NCBI GenBank assembly: GCA_945883885.1
Contig: CAMCYM010000089.1
Location: forward strand, 1 to 6,900
Direction: 5' to 3'
From: Chryseobacterium gleum
Lineage (GTDB): Bacteria > Bacteroidota > Bacteroidia > Flavobacteriales_D > Sanyastnellaceae
DNA length: 6,900 bases
In this document: piece by piece, positions 1 through 6,523 of the stretch
Position numbering within the stretch: position 1 is the first letter of the stretch
Layout of the letters: the number at the start of each line of letters is the position of its first letter
Notes under the pieces: generated by a model
Told to the model about the DNA's origin: nothing
What the model saw: the letters and a program-made list of their open reading frames with translations, nothing else
Database searches by the model: none
Translations under genes and position numbers: made by a program

Positions 1-1102
1 CGATGACGCGGATGGCCACCGACTCGATGTCCATGAGGTCCACTTGGGACGAGTTGTCTTCCGCCTTGACGACCAAGGAATAGGGTTCGGCGCGGACCTC
101 CGTGCAGGTGGGCGCCCACGCGAAGGCCCCGTTTCCGCTGCCCAGCGGCGAGAAGACGCCCGGGTGATCCACCTCCGTCAGCGGCCCGCCGACCGCGGTG
201 AGGAGGATGGAGTTGCCGTCCGGATCGGTGGCGGTGAAATCCATGGTGAGGAGGGTGCCGGCGACCACGCAGGTGTCGGCCACGGGAGCGAGTTCCGGTG
301 GCTCGTTCGCGCACATTTGGACCGTGATCTGCATGTCGCGGACCACTTCGCCGACTTGGACAAGCTCGTCGGCGACCCAGCGCCACTCGCGGATGGCGAT
401 GGCGATGTTGTACTCGCCGGCCAGGACCGGTTCGTCCCACGTGACATCGCCGGAAGTAGCGTCGATCGTGAAGAGGTCGTCTTCGGCGCTGATGAGTTCC
501 GGGCTGGAAAACGTCGGGATGGCGTCGCCCTCGAAGCCGCGGCACGGCACCAGGTGGTAGGTCAGGAGGTCGCCGTCGGGGTCGTGGGCGCCGGGGTTGT
601 GGATCCAGAGCCGGCGTGCGCACGCGTTTTGGATTGCGGGGTTGAGCAGCTGCACCGACGAGTTGTGGCCGGCTTGCGGACTGATAACCAGCAAAGAGCG
701 GATGGCAAACGGCACGTCCACGCTGCCGGGAATGTTCAGCACCCCGTCGTTGCGGTTCGGGTCGAGGACCTCGAGCGCGAAAGCGCCGGGGCCGCCGTAC
801 GTGTGCGTGCCGCGGTAGGTGTTGATTTGGACATCATTCGGCAAAAAGACGATGTTTTCGCGGTCCAAACTGTCCGCCTCCCCCGCCTGCTCGTCGCCCC
901 AATAAATCTGCAACCACGGCCGATCCGCAATGGCACTGGTCTTCGTGTACGTGGTAATCACCACTTCGTAAGTCAGGCCTGCCACGTGGCGGTACGTGAT
1001 CTCCCCCGCCCGGTTGTGCGTCGCTCCGGCCCGCCCTGCGAGCACCGCGCACACCCCGGTCAGCACCCACGTGCCCAGGCCGCGAAGGGATCGCCACACC
1101 AT
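1..1102 (-). CDS. Secreted surface protein with Ig/cadherin-like modules (N-terminal part), probable type IX secretion cargo
   Basis: The 5' part of a long exported protein; 367 codons are visible without a stop and the frame leaves the window at position 1. The ATG at 1102-1100 gives an arginine-bearing, hydrophobic signal peptide (residues 1 to about 27, ending ...GRAGA) followed by THNRAGEITYR. That N-terminus, and the later motifs GDVTWDEPV, GEYNIAIAIREWR and VVRDMQITV (residues 219-261), resemble Bacteroidota proteins annotated as gliding-motility-associated. A second module starts near residue 268 (NEPPELAPVADTCV) and reaches the edge. Each module has a DPDG calcium-type loop (residues 174-177 and 293-296). 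Cysteines at 161, 187, 264, 278 and 333 could form disulfides outside the cytoplasm. Family resemblance suggests export through Sec and then the type IX system, with a C-terminal sorting domain. That end lies outside the window, so this is inference. The true function (adhesin, motility or other) is unknown. It is divergent from pdxA. Confidence 0.8.
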   Translation of the reverse strand, partial: MVWRSLRGLGTWVLTGVCAVLAGRAGATHNRAGEITYRHVAGLTYEVVITTYTKTSAIADRPWLQIYWGDEQAGEADSLDRENIVFLPNDVQINTYRGTHTYGGPGAFALEVLDPNRNDGVLNIPGSVDVPFAIRSLLVISPQAGHNSSVQLLNPAIQNACARRLWIHNPGAHDPDGDLLTYHLVPCRGFEGDAIPTFSSPELISAEDDLFTIDATSGDVTWDEPVLAGEYNIAIAIREWRWVADELVQVGEVVRDMQITVQMCANEPPELAPVADTCVVAGTLLTMDFTATDPDGNSILLTAVGGPLTEVDHPGVFSPLGSGNGAFAWAPTCTEVRAEPYSLVVKAEDNSSQVDLMDIESVAIRVI

Positions 1103-1106
1103 GTGG

Positions 1107-1114
1107 GCAAGTTA
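1107..1114 (-). promoter_or_regulatory. Possible -7 promoter box of the surface-protein gene
   Basis: Read on the minus strand the bases are TAACTTGC, matching the TAnnTT part of the Bacteroidota -7 consensus TAnnTTTG but not its last two bases. Only four bases separate it from the ATG at 1102. If it is used, the message would be leaderless or nearly so. No TTTG-type -33 element is evident at the expected distance. Confidence 0.3.
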
Positions 1115-1126
1115 CGGCGGGCCCGC

Positions 1127-1134
1127 TACCTTTG
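1127..1134 (+). promoter_or_regulatory. -7 promoter box of pdxA (TACCTTTG)
   Basis: An exact match to the Bacteroidota sigma-factor -7 consensus TAnnTTTG, followed by CCG. It ends nine bases before the pdxA ATG at 1144, so the predicted leader is only a few bases. No good TTTG is visible about 20 bases upstream; the closest G/T-rich stretch is ATGTGGG at 1101-1107, inside the divergent gene's start region. Confidence 0.65.
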
Positions 1135-1143
1135 CCGTCTCTT

Positions 1144-2226
1144 ATGTCCGCCAAAAATTCCCCCACCCGCATCGGCATCAGCTGCGGCGACCCGAACGGC
1201 ATCGGCATCGAAACGGTGCTTCGGGTCTTTGCGGACGACCGCATGTTCGACGAAGTGACGCCCGTGCTCTACGCCCACGCAGAGACGGTGGCGGCGGTGG
1301 CAGAAACGCTCTGGACGGACCGTGCACCTTTTTGGGCCGCGGCGGCCAGTGCCGACGCAGCCCGACCCGGAACCCTCACCCTCGTGCCGCCCACGGACGC
1401 CCCCTACACGCCGGTCTGGGGCGCCACCACGGCCGAAGCGGGCGGCTACGCCTTCGCCTCCCTCGAGCGGGCGGTGAACGACCTGGCCGGCACGCGGACG
1501 GAAGCCCTCGTCACGGCCCCCATCCACAAAGACGCCATCCGCAGCGCGGGATTTGCCTTCCCCGGCCACACGGAGTACCTCGCCGCGTTCGCAAACGTGG
1601 ACGACGTGCTGATGCTCCTCGCTTCGGACGGACTGCGCATCGGCATGGTCACGGGCCATGTGGCGTTGCGTGACGTGCCGGGTGCCCTCAGCGTGGATTT
1701 GGTCCGCCGGCGCGCGAACCGGATGCACGACAGCCTTTTGCGCGACTTCGGCATCCCCTCGCCGCGCATCGCCGTGCTCGGACTCAACCCCCACGCCAGC
1801 GACAACGGCCTGATGGGCGACGAAGAGAAGCGCATCATCGCTCCGGTAGTCCGCGAACTCGCCGCCGAAGGCATGCGCATCCTCGGCCCGTATGCGGCCG
1901 ACGGCTTCTTCGGCTCCGGCGCCTACCGTTCCTTCGACGGGGTGCTGGCGATGTACCACGACCAGGGCCTCGCGCCGTTCAAGGCACTCAGCTTCGGCGG
2001 CGGGGTGAATTTCACCGCCGGGCTGCCCATCGTGCGGACCAGCCCCGACCACGGCACAGGCTTCGACATCGCCGGGCAGGGCAAGGCCTCCGGAGATTCC
2101 ATGCGCGCCGCGATGTTCATGGCCCGCGATGTGCTCCGGGCCCGCACCGAGTGGAAGGAATACGGAACCCAGCCCCTCGCCATCGACCCGAATTTGCGCC
2201 GCGAAGAAGACTACCGGAGGAGGTAA
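1144..2226 (+). CDS. pdxA: 4-hydroxythreonine-4-phosphate dehydrogenase PdxA
   Basis: A cytoplasmic enzyme of de novo pyridoxal phosphate synthesis. It oxidises 4-phosphohydroxy-L-threonine with NAD(P)+, and the decarboxylated product is used by PdxJ. The 360-residue protein opens with the family signature IGISCGDPNGIGIE (residues 10-23). The three metal-binding histidines of the family can be placed at H172 (TGHVAL), H217 (LNPHASDNG) and H272 (YHDQG), and FPGHTEYLA (139-147) and the TSPDHGTGFDIAG segment (299-311) are also present. The E. coli enzyme has 329 residues; slightly longer versions are usual in Bacteroidota. I chose the ATG at 1144 over an in-frame TTG at 1132 because that TTG lies inside the promoter box. 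The gene ends in AGG AGG TAA. It is divergent from the surface-protein gene and lies 63 bases upstream of the preferred yceD start. The related D-threonate/erythronate phosphate dehydrogenases are a less likely alternative, because this is a housekeeping neighbourhood. Confidence 0.96.
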   Translation: MSAKNSPTRIGISCGDPNGIGIETVLRVFADDRMFDEVTPVLYAHAETVAAVAETLWTDRAPFWAAAASADAARPGTLTLVPPTDAPYTPVWGATTAEAGGYAFASLERAVNDLAGTRTEALVTAPIHKDAIRSAGFAFPGHTEYLAAFANVDDVLMLLASDGLRIGMVTGHVALRDVPGALSVDLVRRRANRMHDSLLRDFGIPSPRIAVLGLNPHASDNGLMGDEEKRIIAPVVRELAAEGMRILGPYAADGFFGSGAYRSFDGVLAMYHDQGLAPFKALSFGGGVNFTAGLPIVRTSPDHGTGFDIAGQGKASGDSMRAAMFMARDVLRARTEWKEYGTQPLAIDPNLRREEDYRRR

Positions 2227-2235
2227 GTTTCGGTG

Positions 2236-2267
2236 TTTGGGCATTCGGGTCGAATGCTTTACCTTTG
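2236..2267 (+). promoter_or_regulatory. Bacteroidota promoter of yceD-rpmF: TTTG, 20 bases, TACCTTTG
   Basis: The best promoter in the window. It has a -33 TTTG at 2236-2239, a 20-base spacer and a -7 TACCTTTG at 2260-2267, which fits the known spacing for the phylum. It begins ten bases after the pdxA stop, so yceD-rpmF can be transcribed independently of pdxA. The transcript would start just downstream of 2267, leaving a leader of about 15-20 bases before the GTG at 2290. Confidence 0.7.
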
Positions 2268-2289
2268 CCGCCCGCTGAAATCCGGCCCC

Positions 2290-2811
2290 GTGGACGTCCT
2301 GGCACCCTTTCGCATCCCCTTTGTGGGACTCAAGCCCGGCCGACACACGTTCCGGATGGAGGTCGACCCTTCGTTCTTTGCGTCTTTCCCCCAGTCCGAA
2401 ATCACGAGCGCCTGCGGCGTGGCGGATGTCGTTCTGGAGAAAATCGGCTCCACGCTGGATGCGGTGGTTGTGCTGGAAGCGGTGGTGACACTGCCCTGCG
2501 ACCGTTGCCTTGCAGACGCGGAATTGCCCATCCGGTTCGAGGACCGCATCCTGGCCCATACGGGTGCCGCGGTGACGGACCTCGATGCCGATGTGTGGCA
2601 GCTCGGGCCCGAGGTCTACGAACTGGACCTGGCTCAACCGATTTTCGAGGCAGCCCACTTCGCCCTACCGACACGTCGTGTCCACGCGGACGAAGCGGAT
2701 TGTGACCCCGATGTGGCCGGCTACCTCGTAGACGACCCGGGGCCGGAAGACGACGAAGGCGGCGAGACCGACCCCCGGTGGAGCGCATTGAATGACTTGA
2801 AATCACGCTGA
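2290..2811 (+). CDS. yceD: YceD/DUF177 family protein, likely ribosome-assembly related
   Basis: A 173-residue protein of the DUF177 family (E. coli YceD), conserved beside rpmF in many bacteria and linked in the literature to 23S rRNA accumulation; its biochemical action is not settled. The IPFVGLKPG segment (residues 9-17) is typical of Bacteroidota members. A CxxC pair is at C70 and C73 (LPCDRCLAD), the family hallmark and a possible metal site. The tail is acidic (DDPGPEDDEGGETD) and ends in DPRWSALNDL, also typical. I prefer the GTG at 2290 because homologues begin close to this point and the -7 box at 2260-2267 lies upstream. An in-frame GTG at 2233 would add 19 residues and has an AGGAGG nine bases before it, so it cannot be excluded. 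An ATG at 2254 lies immediately before the promoter box. The stop is separated from rpmF by one base, implying co-translation. Confidence 0.88.
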   Translation: MDVLAPFRIPFVGLKPGRHTFRMEVDPSFFASFPQSEITSACGVADVVLEKIGSTLDAVVVLEAVVTLPCDRCLADAELPIRFEDRILAHTGAAVTDLDADVWQLGPEVYELDLAQPIFEAAHFALPTRRVHADEADCDPDVAGYLVDDPGPEDDEGGETDPRWSALNDLKSR

Positions 2812-2812
2812 A

Positions 2813-3001
2813 ATGGCACATCCTAAACACCGATCCAGCAAGGCCCGCGGCCGGAAGCGCCGGACCCACGACGCACTGACCGTGCCGAACATCTCGACCT
2901 GCCCGACCACGGGTCAGCCGCACATCTTCCACCGCGCCCACTGGCACGAAGGCAAGCTGTACTACCGCGGCAAAGTGGTGATGGAGAAGGCTGAGGCCTG
3001 A
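2813..3001 (+). CDS. rpmF: 50S ribosomal protein bL32
   Basis: A 62-residue, strongly basic protein with the standard bL32 opening MAHPKHRSSKARGRKRRTHDA and the TGQPHIFHRAHWHEGKLYYRGKVV core. It sits in the large ribosomal subunit near the exit side of the peptidyl-transferase region. Only one cysteine is present (C29, in STCPTTG), so this is the zinc-free form lacking the four-cysteine ribbon. The ATG follows the yceD stop after a single base, with no Shine-Dalgarno sequence before it, so translation is probably coupled to yceD. An intrinsic terminator follows 18 bases after the stop, making rpmF the last gene of this transcription unit. Confidence 0.97.
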   Translation: MAHPKHRSSKARGRKRRTHDALTVPNISTCPTTGQPHIFHRAHWHEGKLYYRGKVVMEKAEA

Positions 3002-3019
3002 TTCATTCGCCGCACAGGT

Positions 3020-3062
3020 GCAAAGGGGCCGTCTCCAGCGAGGCGGCCCCTTTGCGCTTTTC
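3020..3062 (+). terminator. Rho-independent terminator after rpmF
   Basis: A perfect 12-base stem, GCAAAGGGGCCG (3020-3031) paired with CGGCCCCTTTGC (3044-3055), encloses a 12-base loop and is followed by GCTTTTC. The GC-rich stem and short T run mark a factor-independent terminator. It closes the yceD-rpmF unit and separates it from fabH, which has its own promoter. Confidence 0.88.
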
Positions 3063-3105
3063 TACACCGTCGTCTGCACGCCGGATGTGGAATGCGTGCA
3101 CTCCC

Positions 3106-3113
3106 TACATTTG
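3106..3113 (+). promoter_or_regulatory. -7 promoter box of fabH (TACATTTG)
   Basis: An exact match to TAnnTTTG, followed by CCG as at pdxA and yceD. Six bases lie between the box and the fabH ATG at 3120, so initiation at the usual distance would put the transcript start at or within a few bases of the start codon. A -33 TTTG is not evident; TGTGG at 3086-3090 is the nearest G/T stretch. Confidence 0.65.
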
Positions 3114-3119
3114 CCGACC

Positions 3120-4115
3120 ATGAAAGCAGCGATCACGGCCGTGGCAGGTTATGTGCCCGAAGACCTTCTGACGAATGCCGACCTCGAGCGGATGGTCGAA
3201 ACCACCGACGAGTGGATCAAGAGCCGCACGGGCATCGAAACGCGGCACATCCTGAAGGACCCGGCGCTGGCGACCTCCGACATGGGCGCCGAAGCCGTCA
3301 AGGTATTGCTGCAGAAGCGCGGCATCGGCGCCGACGAAATCGACCTCATCATCGTCGCGACGGTGACCGCGGACATGCACTTCCCGGCCACCGCGAACCT
3401 CATCGCCGACAAGGTCGGAGCCGTCAACTCGTGGGGCTACGACTTGAGTGCGGCCTGCTCCGGTTTCCTGTTCGCCCTGACCACCGGTGCGCAGTTCATC
3501 GCCACCGGCGCGTACCGCAAGGTGGTCGTGGTGGGCGCGGACAAGATGAGCTCCATCGTCGACTACACCGACCGCACGACCTGCGTACTCTTCGGGGATG
3601 GGGCCGGCGCCGTGCTGCTCGAGCCCTCCGAGGAGTGGGGCATCGAGGACCACCTCTTGCGGGTGGACGGCAGTGGTGCGCAGTACCTGCGCCAAAAAGC
3701 AGGCGGATCCCTCAATCCGCCCACCCACGCCACCGTGGACGCGCGTGAGCACTTCGTCTTCCAAGACGGACAGCCCGTCTTCAAGGCAGCCGTGAAGGGC
3801 ATGGCCGATGTCAGCTATGAGATCATGGAACGCAACGGACTCAGCGGCGACGACGTGGACTGGCTCGTGCCGCACCAAGCGAACCTCCGCATCATCGATG
3901 CCACCCAGCGCCGGATGGGCCTGCCCGCCGAAAAAGTGATGATCAACATCCAGAAGTATGGCAACACGACCGCAGCCACCATCCCGCTGTGTTTGAGGGA
4001 TTGGGAAACACAATTGCACCCCGGTGACAAGCTGATTCTCGCGGCCTTCGGCGGCGGTTTCACGTGGGGCGCGGTGTATTTGACGTGGGCATTTGGCACG
4101 CCGAAGGCGAGCTAA
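3120..4115 (+). CDS. fabH: Beta-ketoacyl-ACP synthase III (FabH)
   Basis: A cytoplasmic condensing enzyme that starts type II fatty-acid synthesis by joining an acyl-CoA primer to malonyl-ACP. The 331-residue protein has the complete thiolase-fold triad: C113 in LSAACSGF, H252 in VPHQAN and N282 in YGNTTAA. These correspond to C112, H244 and N274 of the E. coli enzyme (317 residues). Other signatures are the N-terminal TTDEWIKSRTGIETR, FGDGAGAVLL (158-167) and the C-terminal GGGFTWGA. F88 matches the E. coli substrate-tunnel position F87, but primer preference (acetyl or branched) cannot be read safely. The ATG at 3120 fits family N-termini; an upstream in-frame extension would run through the terminator and promoter. 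The gene has no Shine-Dalgarno site. It lies 43 bases before accB, another step of the same pathway. The plsX gene often found between rpmF and fabH elsewhere is absent here. Confidence 0.96.
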   Translation: MKAAITAVAGYVPEDLLTNADLERMVETTDEWIKSRTGIETRHILKDPALATSDMGAEAVKVLLQKRGIGADEIDLIIVATVTADMHFPATANLIADKVGAVNSWGYDLSAACSGFLFALTTGAQFIATGAYRKVVVVGADKMSSIVDYTDRTTCVLFGDGAGAVLLEPSEEWGIEDHLLRVDGSGAQYLRQKAGGSLNPPTHATVDAREHFVFQDGQPVFKAAVKGMADVSYEIMERNGLSGDDVDWLVPHQANLRIIDATQRRMGLPAEKVMINIQKYGNTTAATIPLCLRDWETQLHPGDKLILAAFGGGFTWGAVYLTWAFGTPKAS

Positions 4116-4130
4116 CCCCCTTCCTCCCCT

Positions 4131-4138
4131 TACCTTCG
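4131..4138 (+). promoter_or_regulatory. Possible -7 box of accB (TACCTTCG)
   Basis: The sequence differs from TAnnTTTG by one base (C for the third T). It lies 20 bases before the accB ATG in a pyrimidine-rich 43-base gap. No TTTG lies about 20 bases upstream. Because fabH is close and has no terminator after it, accBC may be read from the fabH promoter, from this box, or from both. Confidence 0.4.
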
Positions 4139-4158
4139 TAGCCCCTTAACCCTTCGCC

Positions 4159-4644
4159 ATGACCATCAGCGAAATCCAAGACCTCATCAAATTCGTCTCT
4201 AAATCAGGCGTTTCGGAGGTCGAAATCGAGCAGAAGGACTTCAAGATCACCATCAAGACGGAGGTGGCCCGCAAGAAGAACGGCCCCGACGCTCCCCAGG
4301 TGATCTACGCGCCTGCACCGGCCCTGCCGGCTGCACCGGCACCCGCGGCGGCAGCTCCTGCCCCGGCACCGGCTGCACCCGCCGCGCCTGCGGCCGCCTC
4401 GAACCTTATCACGGTGAAGTCCCCGATGATCGGCACCTTCTACCGCCGCTCTTCTCCCGACAAGCCGCTGCTCACGGACGTGGGCACCAGCGTCAAGCCA
4501 GGCAGCGTGCTGTGCATCATCGAGGCGATGAAGCTCTTCAACGAAATCGAGTGCGAGGTATCGGGCAAGATCGTCTCCATCCTCGTCGACGACAACTCTC
4601 CGGTCGAATACGATCAGCCCCTCTTCCTCGTCGAACCCGCGTAA
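4159..4644 (+). CDS. accB: Biotin carboxyl carrier protein of acetyl-CoA carboxylase (AccB)
   Basis: A 161-residue carrier that shuttles carboxylate on biotin from the AccC active site to the AccAD carboxyltransferase, for malonyl-CoA synthesis. Residues 1-40 form the usual N-terminal segment (ISEIQDLIKFVSKSGVSEVEIE). Residues 51-80 are a low-complexity alanine/proline linker, the flexible arm of the family. Residues 82-161 form the biotinyl domain, with the biotin attachment lysine K125 in IEAMKL. SPMIGTFYRRSSPD is the bacterial AccB signature and includes the residues of the thumb loop. Length is close to the E. coli protein (156). Only three bases separate its stop from accC, so the two are a tight operon. 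The accA, accD and biotin ligase genes are not in the window. Confidence 0.96.
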   Translation: MTISEIQDLIKFVSKSGVSEVEIEQKDFKITIKTEVARKKNGPDAPQVIYAPAPALPAAPAPAAAAPAPAPAAPAAPAAASNLITVKSPMIGTFYRRSSPDKPLLTDVGTSVKPGSVLCIIEAMKLFNEIECEVSGKIVSILVDDNSPVEYDQPLFLVEPA

Positions 4645-4647
4645 GGC

Positions 4648-5982
<1,335 letters not shown>

Positions 5983-5994
5983 GCGGGCACGGCT

Positions 5995-6012
5995 TCCGGT
6001 CGCCGGATCGGA
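5995..6012. terminator. Weak hairpin between convergent accC and rfaE2
   Basis: TCCGGTC (5995-6001) can pair with GATCGGA (6006-6012) around a GCCG loop, seven pairs including one G-T wobble. It lies in the 37-base gap between two convergent stop codons, where a shared terminator would be expected. Neither strand has a T run after the stem, so it may be fortuitous or act only weakly. Confidence 0.25.
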
Positions 6013-6019
6013 CGGGGGC

Positions 6020-6523
6020 TCAGCGGCCGCCGCGCGCGAGGATCGAGGTGGTGCTGTGGCCGGGGACGAGGTCCACGGTCTCGACGGTGCCGCCCCACGA
6101 GCGCACTTCGGCAGATCCCACGATGTAGCGGGGGTCGGTGGCGTCGGCGCTTGCGGCGTCGTAATCGCTGCCTTTCAGAAGCAAATCCGGGCGCAGGACG
6201 AGGAGGAGGTCGAGCGGGGTGTCTTCCTCGAAGACCACCACGGCATCCACGAAGCGCAAACAGCTCAGCAATGCCGCACGGTCTTCTGCACGGTGGATGG
6301 GGCGCTCCGGGCCTTTGGCTAACCGGCGGACACTCGCGTCGGAGTTGATGCCCACGATGAGGCGGTCTGCGCGGCGGCGGGATTCGGCGAGGTAGGTGGC
6401 GTGGCCGAGGTGAAGGACGTCGAAGACGCCGTTCGTGAAGGCGACGCGCTCGCCGGCGTCGCGCCAGGAGCGGCAGAGCTCGGAGGCGGCGGCGATGCGC
6501 AGGGGAGGGAGGGGACCGTTCAT
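6020..6523 (-). CDS. rfaE2: D-glycero-beta-D-manno-heptose 1-phosphate adenylyltransferase (RfaE2/HldC)
   Basis: A 167-residue cytidylyltransferase-fold enzyme that transfers AMP from ATP to heptose-1-phosphate, giving the ADP-heptose precursor of the lipopolysaccharide inner core. It corresponds to the C-terminal domain of the fused E. coli HldE; here it stands alone, so a separate HldA-type kinase is expected elsewhere. Signatures are FTNGVFDVLHLGHATYL (residues 29-45) with the nucleotide-binding HLGH, then VGINSDASVRRLKG-type sequence (57-71), RPDLLLKGSDY (111-121), IVGSAEV and GHSTTSI (155-161). The start is the ATG at 6523-6521, which gives the normal N-terminus. It overlaps the stop of the upstream membrane-protein gene in an ATGA arrangement, so the two are translationally coupled. 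A longer frame reading upstream is only a shadow of that neighbour. Related adenylyltransferases (for example glycerol-3-phosphate cytidylyltransferase) are less likely given the KGSDY and STTSI motifs. Confidence 0.92.
   Translation of the reverse strand: MNGPLPPLRIAAASELCRSWRDAGERVAFTNGVFDVLHLGHATYLAESRRRADRLIVGINSDASVRRLAKGPERPIHRAEDRAALLSCLRFVDAVVVFEEDTPLDLLLVLRPDLLLKGSDYDAASADATDPRYIVGSAEVRSWGGTVETVDLVPGHSTTSILARGGR

Noticed and set aside
44..1258. A 404-codon plus-strand open frame across the left end
   Set aside because: It lies opposite the surface-protein gene, whose signal peptide and motifs are coherent, and it runs through the divergent gap into pdxA. Its translation has no family features.
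1126..2658. A 510-codon minus-strand open frame opposite pdxA and yceD
   Set aside because: It spans two unrelated genes and their intergenic promoter and has shadow-like composition (many His, Gly, Arg, Ala). It is explained by the low stop-codon density of GC-rich sequence.
3018..3119. A 34-residue N-terminal extension of FabH
   Set aside because: It would be translated from inside the rpmF terminator and through the fabH promoter box, and FabH proteins normally begin at the MKAAITAVAGYVPE position.
4310..4400. A GC-rich low-complexity repeat that might be a mobile or structural element
   Set aside because: It encodes the alanine/proline linker of AccB, a normal part of that protein family.
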